Positions 1-8,417 of a stretch of 58,156 bases of DNA are shown here, piece by piece. The first letter of the stretch is position 1. Each line of letters opens with the position of its first letter. The position numbers and the translations under genes are program-made. The stretch lies in the NCBI GenBank assembly GCA_012841565.1, contig DUUM01000019.1:1-58156 (forward strand), in the 5' to 3' direction. Source of the stretch: Candidatus Epulonipiscium sp. (GTDB lineage: Bacteria; Bacillota_A; Clostridia; Lachnospirales; Cellulosilyticaceae). Below the pieces are notes generated by a model, which was not told where the DNA came from, did no database searches, and saw nothing but the letters and a program-made list of their open reading frames with translations.

Positions 1-270
1 AGTAAATCAAACAACCTTGTTAGTTACACGGGTAGTTCCATTAATAATGGAAACCCAACCAGCTAAATCATAGACTCTTACTGATGGAATGACACACTAA
101 GTTACGGATATCGGCTATACAAAATAAGTTAGATTAAAGATAAGTATTATACTTAAAAGATAGGTAATTAAATCGAATAATAAAAATTATTTTTTTAAGA
201 ATGTTCGGTAGGAAAGGACATGGTTTTCTATCAAATGTTCTAACTACAATATACAAGGAGGGGGATAATT
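1..270 (+). other. Non-coding leader of the first chemoreceptor gene, with a folded segment
   Basis: No credible gene is seen. TTAGTT (20-25) can pair with AGCTAA (61-66), counting one G-U pair. Inside that, GGG (30-32) pairs with CCC (54-56), and TTCCATT (36-42) pairs perfectly with AATGGAA (46-52). The result is a two-part helix with internal loops. The next ~60 bases may fold further. I could not match the segment to a riboswitch or ribozyme class I know, so it stays an unresolved structured-RNA candidate. The gene's ribosome site AAGGAGGGGG lies just before 271. Confidence 0.35.
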
Positions 271-2010
271 ATGAAGAAGAGAGTAAAGGATACACCAGTA
301 AAAAAACAACCACACCAAACAGGCATAAGAATTGTCACAGGCATCATATGCATCGTATTCACGGCTATTGTTTTTGTGCTAATCATTGGGGGGATTGGGT
401 CTAATTCAATGACTCGCATAGCCGCGAATGCAGACAGTATTTATAATAAGAGGCTTTTACCTATTGTGAAAATAGGAGAGATTCAAGACCAATATTACTT
501 AATTAAGTACAATTTAAATGCGGGTACCGAAACCAGTTTTTATCATGAGTATGATAAAAAAATAAATACTAGTAATAAGTCAATCGAGAGTTTAATTCAA
601 GGGTATGAAGAGATTGGATTAGATGATAATGAAACTACATATCTAGAAGCATTCAAAACTAATTATGATGACTATATAGCAGCCTGGAATGAGGTTAAAA
701 AGTCCCTATCTGATGGCAATAAAGCCAGCAGCATACAACGCAGTAAATTTAAGAAAATTGAAAATAACCTAGACAATTCATTACAAGGACTTATAAGATA
801 TAACAAATCCCTTGCTGAGGAATTAAAAGAAGATAATACAAGCATATATAAAGAGAATTTACAGTTGTATACAGTGATTGTGAGTATAGCTATTATCCTT
901 ATTGCTGGCCTTACCTTGCTGATTGTGATCATGATTAAAAAGTCCATGAAATCTATAATAGGAAATCTCGATAAAATATCAGAAGGAGATTTTACACAAG
1001 ATATTACAGGAGTGGGTAAAACTGAATTTGGTATTATGAAAAAAGCACTAGTAAAAGTGGTCCATGAAATTTCTACTACGTTTAAACTCGTTCAGCAAAG
1101 CTCGGGTGAAATTGAATATTACTCAGAAAACCTATCCACTGTAGCAGAAGAAATGAGTGCTTCATCTCGAGAAGTTTCAAGGGCGATACAAGATGTATCG
1201 AAAGGAGCTTCGTACCAATCAGATGAACTTCGGGATATCAGTCATAGCATAACAGAGTTTGGAGATGAACTAGACTATATTGTGATAGCAATGGAAGATG
1301 TAAGAGGTGACGCCATCAAGACGGACACAATGGCTAAAGGAGGTAATGAGAAATTAGGAAGCTTAATAGCATCTATAAAAAGCATTGAAAGTTTATTCAA
1401 TATTGTTGGACAAAAGGTTGAGATACTTGGAGATAATATAGGTAACATAACGAATGTTACCCATATTATCAATGCTATTTCAGATCAGACTGACCTATTA
1501 GCCTTAAATGCTACAATTGAAGCTGCAAGGGCAGGAGTCGCGGGCAGGGGGTTTGGCGTTGTAGCAAATGAGGTGAGAAAGCTTGCAGAACAATCAAAAA
1601 AAGCATCACAAAATATAGATGATATGATAAAAATGATTCGAGATGAATCAGCAACGGTTGCACAAGCAGTAGAGGATGTCAAGGGTCACTTAGCAGGCCA
1701 AACAGAAGAAGCGAATGGCACGATTAAATCATTTAAGGAAATCATTGTTTCTATAGAAAATATATTGCCTCAAATTAATACTGTAAGTACATCTATAGTA
1801 AGTATTAATAATAATAAAGATAAAATTGTAAAAAAGGTTAAAACAGTATCTGCCTATGCAGAGGGGACCTCTAATGCGTCTCAGCAAATAGCAGCTTCAT
1901 CTGAAGACGTAAATTTGTCAACTCAGGAATTAGCATCTACATCCCAGGAGTTAAATGAGATGGCAAAAACATTAAATTACACTATCAATAAATTTAGGCT
2001 AAAAGAGTGA
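271..2010 (+). CDS. Methyl-accepting chemotaxis protein
   Basis: This is a membrane chemoreceptor of 579 residues that would signal through CheW/CheA. A first membrane segment spans about residues 24-46. A roughly 150-residue extracellular helical sensor of the four-helix-bundle type follows. A second membrane segment lies near 200-223, then a HAMP linker, then the cytoplasmic signalling coiled coil. The conserved hairpin tip is clear near residues 400-435, with [14 protein letters not shown] and [18 protein letters not shown]. The start at 271 has a strong upstream site (AAGGAGGGGG), and the overlapping frame from 201 is a shadow. The ligand cannot be told. No che genes lie nearby, so this is a stand-alone receptor. 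The family call is secure. Confidence 0.95.
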   Translation: MKKRVKDTPVKKQPHQTGIRIVTGIICIVFTAIVFVLIIGGIGSNSMTRIAANADSIYNKRLLPIVKIGEIQDQYYLIKYNLNAGTETSFYHEYDKKINTSNKSIESLIQGYEEIGLDDNETTYLEAFKTNYDDYIAAWNEVKKSLSDGNKASSIQRSKFKKIENNLDNSLQGLIRYNKSLAEELKEDNTSIYKENLQLYTVIVSIAIILIAGLTLLIVIMIKKSMKSIIGNLDKISEGDFTQDITGVGKTEFGIMKKALVKVVHEISTTFKLVQQSSGEIEYYSENLSTVAEEMSASSREVSRAIQDVSKGASYQSDELRDISHSITEFGDELDYIVIAMEDVRGDAIKTDTMAKGGNEKLGSLIASIKSIESLFNIVGQKVEILGDNIGNITNVTHIINAISDQTDLLALNATIEAARAGVAGRGFGVVANEVRKLAEQSKKASQNIDDMIKMIRDESATVAQAVEDVKGHLAGQTEEANGTIKSFKEIIVSIENILPQINTVSTSIVSINNNKDKIVKKVKTVSAYAEGTSNASQQIAASSEDVNLSTQELASTSQELNEMAKTLNYTINKFRLKE

Positions 2011-2220
2011 TTCTAAAATAAAGAAGCTAAAAATTAGGATAGGCTAAGCTTTAGAGAGAGTTTCAATATATTAACACCCAAACACTCTGGCATACATATC
2101 TAACAGAAAAGCGAGCTACTTAAACTCGCTATATCTTAATCACCTATCTTTAGACATACACCTAACTTGCACATAATCCTACTATTGGATATACTTTAAA
2201 CAATAGAGGAGGAGTTAAAG

Positions 2221-2699
2221 ATGAGAGTGCTAAAATATTTTCCCAAAGCAGCGCAGATGGCGTTTATTCTCATGGTGTAAATAGATTTTCAAAAGTTGTT
2301 AGTCATATAGATAAGGGGTACATCCTCGCTGGTGCTAAAGCTTCAAAGGTATTAGGAATGGGACCTATGGAAAAATGGGATGGCAACCTGGGGATGGGGA
2401 ATTTAAATGCACAAATATGTTTGAATCGTGCCGTCGAATTATCAAAAGACCATGGAATAGGAATCGTTGCTTTAAGTAATACCAATCATTGGATGAGAGG
2501 TGGTACCTATGGTTGGCAAGCAGCAGATGAAGGGTGCATAGGTATTTGCTGGACCAATACCATGCCAAATATGCCTGTATGGGGCGGGAAAAATAGCAAG
2601 ATAGGAAACAACCCGTTGGTTTTTGCTATACCTAGAAGCGGGGGTGAGCATGTGGTTTTAGATACTGCAATGTCACAATTTTCATACGGCAACCATTTA
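2221..2699 (+). pseudogene. Remnant of a malate/L-lactate (2,3-diketogulonate) dehydrogenase, Ldh_2 family
   Basis: A ribosome site (GAGGAGGAG) and ATG at 2221 survive, but that frame stops at 2278. The homologous sequence reads in the +2 frame, from about 2223 to 2695. It includes DGVYSHGVNRF, DHGIGIVALSNTNHWMRGG and GICWTNTMPNMPVWG, which closely resemble E. coli YiaK from memory. About 30 N-terminal residues are missing, and everything after the SQFSYG motif (roughly half the enzyme) is gone. The 3' break joins in frame to the next gene, so automatic calling may report a chimera. The enzyme should be dead. Family identity is confident; the exact break positions are approximate. Confidence 0.85.
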
Positions 2700-2726
2700 T
2701 TCTTTCTACTTAGTAGTTTTTTTATA

Positions 2727-2755
2727 TTGCATGTGCTAAATAGATGTGATACAAT
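2727..2755 (+). promoter_or_regulatory. Promoter for the SPFH gene
   Basis: A -35 box TTGCAT (2727-2732) and a -10 box TACAAT (2750-2755) are separated by exactly 17 bases. They lie about 30 bases after the dehydrogenase remnant ends and about 60 before the SPFH start at 2817. This supports the SPFH gene being an independent unit, not the tail of a fusion. Confidence 0.6.
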
Positions 2756-2816
2756 AAGATACGAAAGTGATATCAAATGTATATCACTAATGCATCGAAT
2801 ATGTGGGGTGAAGGGC

Positions 2817-3839
2817 ATGGAAGAGAAAGTTTTAAAGGCAAGACAAGGAATTCCTATGTTGTTTTTATTTATTTTACTTTATGTGGTATCTATTGGACTT
2901 TTAATTTTTGGAGGAACGTTGCTTGAAAATAATGGAGCAATAGGCGCACTACCTTTAGTGGTTGGTATTATTGGCGTTTTTTTGGGATGGATTCCATTTT
3001 TAGGTTTAAAGGTCATTAGGCCTAAAGAAGCTTTAGTTTTGACTCTTTTTGGCAACTATATCGGGACACTAAAAGAAGCGGGTTTTTATTATGTTAATCC
3101 ATTTGCTATGGGAATGAATCCCGCAGCTAACACCAGGCTTGGGCAAAGTGGGGATGTGAATAGTAGCTCTTCTTCAGCTATAAGCATATCAGCAGACAAT
3201 AAAATGAATTATACGGTTCCTGTTAGCAAGAAAATATCTCTGAAAATTATGACGTTGAATAATAGCAGGCAAAAGGTCAACGACGTTTTAGGAAATCCAG
3301 TTGAAATTGGGATTGCGGTTATGTGGAAGGTTGTAGACACATCTAAGGCGGTTTTTAATGTGGATAATTATAAAGAGTATCTCTCCTTGCAATGCGATAG
3401 TGCAGTAAGGAATATTGTGCGGATTTATCCTTATGATGTGGTACACGGCGTCGATACAACAGGAGATGGTGAGCCTGACGAAGGCAGTCTTCGCGGTTCT
3501 AGTGCCCTAGTTGCGGAGCGGGTTCGCCTAGAAATTCAGGAGAAGGTAAGGGAAGCAGGTATTGATATTATTGAAGCGCGAATTACCTATCTTGCCTATG
3601 CCCCAGAGATTGCGGCAGCCATGCTTCAAAGACAACAAGCTAGTGCTATTATTGATGCCAGAAAGATGATTGTTGACGGGGCAGTAGGCATGGTGGAGAT
3701 GGCGCTAGAGAAGCTTAATGAAAAAAATATAGTAGAATTAGATGAGGAGCGTAAAGCTGCTATGGTATCGAATTTATTAGTTGTCTTATGTGGCAACAAA
3801 GATGTCCAGCCAATTGTAAATACTGGTAGCTTATATTAA
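2817..3839 (+). CDS. SPFH/band-7 domain membrane protein
   Basis: This 340-residue protein has two membrane segments near its N-terminus (about residues 14-36 and 43-65). An SPFH/band-7 domain (about 70-270) follows, with a helical tail that includes [24 protein letters not shown] proteins form membrane scaffolds in lipid microdomains; the specific partner here is unknown. I chose ATG 2817 because GGGGTG at 2805-2810 is a plausible ribosome site, a promoter lies at 2727-2755, and the preceding codons belong to the dehydrogenase remnant. The open frame runs back to 2358 without a stop, so a longer call would be a false fusion. It is followed after one base by a small RHH-type gene. Confidence 0.85.
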   Translation: MEEKVLKARQGIPMLFLFILLYVVSIGLLIFGGTLLENNGAIGALPLVVGIIGVFLGWIPFLGLKVIRPKEALVLTLFGNYIGTLKEAGFYYVNPFAMGMNPAANTRLGQSGDVNSSSSSAISISADNKMNYTVPVSKKISLKIMTLNNSRQKVNDVLGNPVEIGIAVMWKVVDTSKAVFNVDNYKEYLSLQCDSAVRNIVRIYPYDVVHGVDTTGDGEPDEGSLRGSSALVAERVRLEIQEKVREAGIDIIEARITYLAYAPEIAAAMLQRQQASAIIDARKMIVDGAVGMVEMALEKLNEKNIVELDEERKAAMVSNLLVVLCGNKDVQPIVNTGSLY

Positions 3840-3840
3840 A

Positions 3841-4002
3841 ATGGAGGAAAAAAGAAAACAGATCCCCCTTCGTATTTCACCAAAGTTATATGAAGCAATT
3901 GCATCTTGGGCAGAGGATGATTTTAGATCAATCAATGGACAGATTGAATATCTTTTGACAGAATGTGTGAAACAGCGAAAAGGGACCAAAAAAGAAAAAT
4001 AG
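3841..4002 (+). CDS. Small ribbon-helix-helix (Arc-like) protein
   Basis: A 53-residue protein ([20 protein letters not shown] and onward) has the look of an Arc/MetJ-type ribbon-helix-helix fold: a short basic strand (QIPLRIS), a helix ([15 protein letters not shown]) and a second helix ([16 protein letters not shown]). A lysine-rich tail follows. It starts one base after the SPFH stop with no clear ribosome site of its own, which implies translational coupling. From memory, Arc-like genes often sit beside SPFH genes in Firmicutes. It might bind DNA or act as a partner of the SPFH protein. The fold is inferred from pattern only. Confidence 0.7.
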   Translation: MEEKRKQIPLRISPKLYEAIASWAEDDFRSINGQIEYLLTECVKQRKGTKKEK

Positions 4003-4014
4003 GAAATAAGGTAA

Positions 4015-4051
4015 CAGCATTAAGATGCGAGAATCTTAATGCTGTTTTTTT
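4015..4051 (+). terminator. Rho-independent terminator after SPFH-RHH
   Basis: A perfect stem pairs 4015-4026 with 4033-4044 around a six-base loop and is followed by a run of seven T (4045-4051). It ends the SPFH-RHH unit. Confidence 0.9.
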
Positions 4052-4174
4052 ATATAAATTAATAGGAAGCTACATTTACAAATATTAAGCAAATGATTAA
4101 AAAATAAATGAATGAGGCAGATATGCAGAATATTAATGCTTTCCATAGTAATATATTGTGTTACAATAAGACTT

Positions 4175-4289
4175 AATGAGGAAAATATAGAAAAAGGCAG
4201 TGTAGAGGTCTATGATCATGATGAAGCCAAAAAGATACTAGGTTTATAGGATGAAATATAAAGTGCTTTATGAGAAGAAAGCAGACTGA
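4175..4289 (+). pseudogene. Relic of a RelB/RelE-like toxin-antitoxin pair
   Basis: The stretch 4175-4249 reads NEENIEKGSVEVYDHDEAKK and ends ILGL-stop, which looks like the tail of a small antitoxin. One base later, ATG 4251 begins MKYKVLYEKKAD and hits TGA at 4287. That is the typical opening of a RelE/ParE-type toxin. Antitoxin followed at once by toxin is the normal layout of such loci. The antitoxin's 5' part is not readable and the toxin is cut after 12 codons. Family assignment from such short pieces is tentative. Confidence 0.4.
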
Positions 4290-4361
4290 AGCAGGCATTA
4301 AAATTTAGCTAGTGTATGGTGAATTAGCCATGACGGCAATATACAAGGAGGAAAATGATAA

Positions 4362-4952
4362 ATGGCGGATGTATACAAATTTTCAGTTAGGTTAAAAAAT
4401 CTTGAGGAGATTATATGGAGAGAGTTAGAAATAACATCTGTTTCAAGTGTTGCCAAGCTTGGATATACGGTGATTGCTGCATTTGAGGCAACAGCAAGTC
4501 ATCTTTTTTGTATTGGTTATAATGGGGAAAGATATGAAATTGAGTTTGAAGATATGGGATTCAAAGAGCCAGCAATTGATCCGATTAAGGCCAAGCTATC
4601 GGCACTAAAGCTTATGGTCGGAGATATTTTGAAGATGAGATATGACTACGGGGCTGGTTGGGAGTTTTCAATTGAATTAATCTCAATAATAGAAATGAAA
4701 AGAGGCACAGGTACACATTACCCCTATGTGACTGACGGCAAAGGTAAGGGAATTATTGAAAATGTTTTTTCGCACGAACTTTTAGAAATAATCGAACAGA
4801 TCAACTCAACGGGGAATATACCAAAAGTCTATGATGCCTTTAAGGGCAAAGAAGTAGAATGGGATTATAGAGAATTCGATATCGGGTATTTGAATATATT
4901 TCTAAAAGACTATGTGGCTCGTATACGAGAGGCGTATGAGATGTTTGAGTAG
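4362..4952 (+). CDS. pRiA4b ORF-3-like protein
   Basis: A 196-residue soluble protein starts after a strong AAGGAGG site. It begins YKFSVRLKNLEEIIWRELEI, and contains MRYDYGAGWEFSIELI followed by YPYVTDGKG. These are hallmarks of the plasmid pRiA4b ORF-3 family (PF07929), whose members often travel with mobile DNA and whose function is not established. The length fits a complete single-domain member. Its neighbours are gene relics on both sides, which fits a region of past insertion and decay. The stop abuts a hydrolase fragment directly. Confidence 0.8.
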   Translation: MADVYKFSVRLKNLEEIIWRELEITSVSSVAKLGYTVIAAFEATASHLFCIGYNGERYEIEFEDMGFKEPAIDPIKAKLSALKLMVGDILKMRYDYGAGWEFSIELISIIEMKRGTGTHYPYVTDGKGKGIIENVFSHELLEIIEQINSTGNIPKVYDAFKGKEVEWDYREFDIGYLNIFLKDYVARIREAYEMFE

Positions 4953-5811
4953 GTGATTTCAAGATGCTGATAGACTTGATGCTATAGGGGCAATGGGAAT
5001 TAGTAGAACTTTTACTTATGGTGGTCCCATTAATAGAGAAATGTACATACCTAATGTAGAAGATATAACTCATAAAAAAAGATATGCAATCGTTAATGGT
5101 AAAACCATAGACACAGAAGCACCAGCCCAGGTTAAACAAGGTAAAACATACGTACCAGTTAAATTTGTCTCACAGACCGTAGGTGCAAAAGCAGTGTTTG
5201 ATTACAAAACACGCCACGTTCACATAACAGCCGAGGGTGTTGTAGCACCTAGTGTGCCACCAGTAATGCCAAGAGATGAAAAAGCCGAATTAGCAACAGC
5301 AAAGTATGAAGCTATAGCGATAAAAGCTAAACCATTTTCGGATTTTCCAATGCAACCTATTACAAACTACACGACTATAGACAAAGTGCCAAGAGGCAAT
5401 AGAATGGGTGTTGTAGAACAATGGTACGACAAGTTCAGCATCATTGAACAGAGTCAATTACCCCTAAGACAAGACGAGCTAAACAGTATACTAGCTATTG
5501 ATACAGAAATACTAAGTAATGGCATGGGGGTATTAGTTATAACCAGGGAAGTCGGCAACAGAAACCAAACAGGTGATTTCATATATGCGACCAAAAAAGA
5601 AGGCTTCATGACTAGATCCAATATGCCAATAGAAGGATTAACTGAAACAGTTGCAGCGATGAATCTAAACGGTCATAGAACCTATGTTATTAAGAATAGA
5701 TACTATTTACCATACAAAGAATATCTCGGAATAACAGCAAAAGATATTGAAGGGATTGTATTTGGTGGGGTGCCAGAGAAGAGTGCTATTATGGTTAAAA
5801 TAAAGTTATGA
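4953..5811 (+). pseudogene. Chimeric remnant: HD-hydrolase fragment joined to a stalk-domain protein fragment
   Basis: Straight after the previous stop, GTGATT, an extra T, and then QDADRLDAIGAMGISRTFTY with GG can be read (to about 5050). This is the metal-binding core signature of YedJ-type HD phosphohydrolases, here out of frame at its start and cut on both sides. It runs in frame into VNGKTIDTEAPAQVKQGKTY and VPVKFVSQTVGAKAVFDY. That is a copper-amine-oxidase-N-type stalk domain, normally found in secreted proteins, but no signal peptide precedes it. About 170 further residues to 5811 are unrecognised. ATG 4993 has no ribosome site. I therefore read this as two broken genes fused by deletion, although the 272-codon frame is still open. 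Confidence 0.65.
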
Positions 5812-5877
5812 GATAGGCTTTTTCTGCTTGATATCGTATACTAGACTGTGGAAGTTTAATAATTAGGAGGAATACAA

Positions 5878-6789
5878 ATGATTAGAGTTAAGAACAAAAT
5901 GTTACTGATGATGGTGATATCAACGATATGGGTGGGAGGCTGCACATCTAAGGCCGTGACCCAAGAGAGTATGGATCTGGCAATTGGCGTCATGCCAGCC
6001 GTTGACTCCGCTCCGATTTTTTTAGCAGCTAAAAATGGTTATTTTGAAGCATTAGGATTAAATATGGATATTCAGCTTTACGTTAATGCTATGGACCGGC
6101 AAAGTGCCCTTCAAAGCGGTGCGTTAGATGGGGCCATGACAGACGTTATTGCGCTGGTTAACAATGTGCAAAATGGGTTTGATATCAAAGTAACGACCAG
6201 TACAGATGGGAGTTTTCCTATTCTTTTGAAAAAGGGTTTTGAAGAAAATAAGGATATTAAGGTAGGAATGATGGAAGTCAGTGTTGTAAACTACCTTTCA
6301 GATGAATTTTTAAGAGAAGATTATAATGTAGAAAAGGTATATATAAATGAAATTCCAGCAAGACTTGAAATGATTAACCAAGGTAAAATAGATATGGCAG
6401 TCCTTCCAGAGCCACTAGCTTCTCAAGGAGAACAATCGGGTCTTGAAAAAAGAACCTATGATAATAAAGATGAGTTTTCGCCAGAAGTCATGGTCTTTAC
6501 GGGTACTGCCTTGAAAGATAAAGACAAAGCAATTGGATTATTTCATGAAGCTTATAATAAGGCAGTTCAGGAGATTAACACGAATGAAATGGCAGCAAGA
6601 GATATATTAATAGACCAGCTGAAGTTAAATCCTGAGATTAAAGATACAATGACCTTGCCAAGCTATCATGAGGCAAGAGTGCCAAGTGAGGCGTATATCC
6701 AAAAGATCATGGACTGGAATGAACAAGTACTCGGTAAAAAAATAAATATAAAATACGAGGACCTTATTGAAGGGAAGTTTGTCAAATAA
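5878..6789 (+). CDS. ABC transporter substrate-binding lipoprotein (SsuA/NMT1-like)
   Basis: This 303-residue protein has a lipoprotein signal ending GGC, with Cys22 as the predicted lipidated residue. The mature part follows the NMT1/THI5/SsuA plan: APIFLAAKNGYFEALGL near the start and LQSGALDGAMTD in the first lobe. It would capture a small solute outside the cell and deliver it to the permease downstream. The ribosome site is TTAGGAGGAA. The gene overlaps the ATPase start by one base (TAATG). Sulfonate, nitrate, taurine and pyrimidine/thiamine-precursor systems share this fold, and no neighbour reveals the substrate. Confidence 0.88.
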   Translation: MIRVKNKMLLMMVISTIWVGGCTSKAVTQESMDLAIGVMPAVDSAPIFLAAKNGYFEALGLNMDIQLYVNAMDRQSALQSGALDGAMTDVIALVNNVQNGFDIKVTTSTDGSFPILLKKGFEENKDIKVGMMEVSVVNYLSDEFLREDYNVEKVYINEIPARLEMINQGKIDMAVLPEPLASQGEQSGLEKRTYDNKDEFSPEVMVFTGTALKDKDKAIGLFHEAYNKAVQEINTNEMAARDILIDQLKLNPEIKDTMTLPSYHEARVPSEAYIQKIMDWNEQVLGKKINIKYEDLIEGKFVK

Positions 6790-7526
6790 TGATTGATGTA
6801 AAAGGTGTGCATGTCACTTATGGAAAAGAAACGGCCCTTAAAGATATTAACCTACATGTAGAAAAAAACACCACTTGTGCCATTTTAGGCTCATCAGGTT
6901 GCGGGAAAACAACCTTATTATATGCTATAGCAGGACTCATTAAGACAGATCACGGGGAGATTAGGATTAATGGTGAGCCAGTGACCCAGGTACGCAAAGA
7001 AACAGGTGTTATTTTGCAAGAATATGGACTGCTTCCCTGGAAAACAGTTTGGAATAACGTTATATTTACACTCAAAGCCAGAGGCATGGAAAAAGATGAG
7101 GCAGCTTCTACCGTAGAAAAGGTTCTTAGGAACTTAGGCATTTATGACTATAAAAATAAATACCCAGGGGAGCTAAGCGGGGGACAAAAGCAAAGGGTGG
7201 CAATTGCAAGGACTTTGGCACTTAGTCCAGATTTGCTTTTAATGGACGAGCCTTCCTCTTCCTTAGATGCCATGACGAAAGAACATATTCAAACGATTAT
7301 TTTAGAGTCATATATGAAGAAGCCCACCACATTAGTCATCGTTACCCATAATATTGAAGAAGCTGTTTTTTTAGGGCAAAAAATAGTTGTTATGGGCAAG
7401 CAAAAGATAGGTAGGGTCATAAACAACCCTTATTTTGGTATGGAAAACATAAGAGATCAGATTGATTTTTACAAATTTTGTTTAGAAATTAGGGGGTATT
7501 TGTATGAAGAAGACACTATATGCTAA
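6789..7526 (+). CDS. ABC transporter ATP-binding protein (SsuB/TauB-like)
   Basis: The 245-residue ATPase drives the importer encoded by its neighbours. It has a Walker A motif GSSGCGKTT (residues 34-42), the Q-loop segment VILQEYGLLPW, the signature LSGGQKQRVAIAR near 128, Walker B LLLMDEPSSSLD near 150, and the switch histidine in VIVTHNIEEA. EYGLLPW after the Q-loop is typical of the nitrate/sulfonate/taurine class. It is coupled to the binding protein by a one-base overlap and to the permease by a 23-base overlap, so the three form one operon. Confidence 0.93.
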   Translation: MIDVKGVHVTYGKETALKDINLHVEKNTTCAILGSSGCGKTTLLYAIAGLIKTDHGEIRINGEPVTQVRKETGVILQEYGLLPWKTVWNNVIFTLKARGMEKDEAASTVEKVLRNLGIYDYKNKYPGELSGGQKQRVAIARTLALSPDLLLMDEPSSSLDAMTKEHIQTIILESYMKKPTTLVIVTHNIEEAVFLGQKIVVMGKQKIGRVINNPYFGMENIRDQIDFYKFCLEIRGYLYEEDTIC

Positions 7527-8229
7527 TGGCGTTATTCTTATATTTTGGCAAATCATGCATATGGTTATTAAATCCTCAATCATACCCTCACCCCTTGATA
7601 CCTTTGCGAATTTCATTGTTATATTCCCTCATATCTTACTACCCCATTTGCTAGTGAGTCTAGGAAGAATTACCCTAGCCATTGTGATTTCTCTTGTTTT
7701 AGGGGTTGCTATAGGCGTGTGGATTGGGGTTAGTAAAAGAGCAGATGACTTGATTACGCCTATTGTATACATTTTATATCCTCTTCCTAAAATTGCTTTT
7801 TTGCCAGTGCTGATGATTCTTTTTGGACTAGGAAATACGCCTAAGATAATACTGATTATTATCATTATTATTTTTCAGATTATTTTAGCAGCAAGAGATG
7901 GTGTTAGGGAAATACCTGAAGCCTTATTAATGTCAGTACAATCCTTAGGACTCAGTAATTTGCAAGTCCATAGGCACTTAATCTTGCCAGCCATCTTACC
8001 ACAAATTTTTACGGCGTTAAGGGTTAGTATTGGGGTGAGCATAGCAGTGTTATTCCTTGGGGAGAATTTTGCAACGACCTATGGGATCGGGTACTTTATT
8101 ATGAATAGTTGGAGCATGATTAATTATCTAGAGATGTTTAGTGGAATAGTTGCTTTGGGATTATTGGGGACCGTGTTATTTAAGTTAGTGGATATCGGAG
8201 AGAAGAGTCTTTGTAAGGGCAAGTGCTAG
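7504..8229 (+). CDS. ABC transporter permease (SsuC/TauC-like)
   Basis: The 241-residue inner-membrane subunit has about six membrane segments. The coupling motif lies in the region of AARDGVREIPEALLMSVQSL and GLSNLQVHRHLILPAILPQI, which fits the EAA loop of BPD_transp_1 permeases. The start ATG 7504 lies inside the ATPase gene after a GGGGG-containing site, which supports coupling. It completes the importer with the two genes before it. The stop TAG (8227-8229) is followed directly by a REP-like hairpin now split by an insertion element, so the operon's natural terminator may be disrupted. Confidence 0.92.
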   Translation: MKKTLYANGVILIFWQIMHMVIKSSIIPSPLDTFANFIVIFPHILLPHLLVSLGRITLAIVISLVLGVAIGVWIGVSKRADDLITPIVYILYPLPKIAFLPVLMILFGLGNTPKIILIIIIIIFQIILAARDGVREIPEALLMSVQSLGLSNLQVHRHLILPAILPQIFTALRVSIGVSIAVLFLGENFATTYGIGYFIMNSWSMINYLEMFSGIVALGLLGTVLFKLVDIGEKSLCKGKC

Positions 8230-8364
8230 GGAGACAGTCCCCATAGCCATCAACCTAAGCGATGAAAATATGAAAAACTGGCTTGTCTAGTGAAAAGTAT
8301 GACCAGTTATTTTTCTTATCTTTCAAAGTTTACGTTATGACCATTTTTAAGTTTAGTTATTAAG

Positions 8365-8386
8365 ACCTGGAACTTTTGTTCCAGGT
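8365..8386. repeat. Perfect hairpin inside the insertion element
   Basis: ACCTGGAAC (8365-8373) pairs with GTTCCAGGT (8378-8386) around TTTT. It lies just past the transposase stop. A TATTCTTTCT stretch follows on the plus strand, so it could block outside transcription from entering the transposase gene antisense. Confidence 0.6.
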
Positions 8387-8417
8387 TATTCTTTCTATGG
8401 TTTATATTACCTCGTAA

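Larger units (their letters stand above)
4003..4361. other. Stretch without an intact gene
   Basis: Apart from the terminator at 4015-4051 and the toxin-antitoxin relic at 4175-4289, nothing recognisable is seen. It is AT-rich and broken by stops in all frames. The ribosome site AAGGAGG before 4362 belongs to the next gene. Confidence 0.6.

Noticed and set aside
1..270. c-di-GMP riboswitch or group I intron core ahead of the chemoreceptor
   Set aside because: The conserved sequence blocks of these classes as I know them are not present; only generic stems remain.
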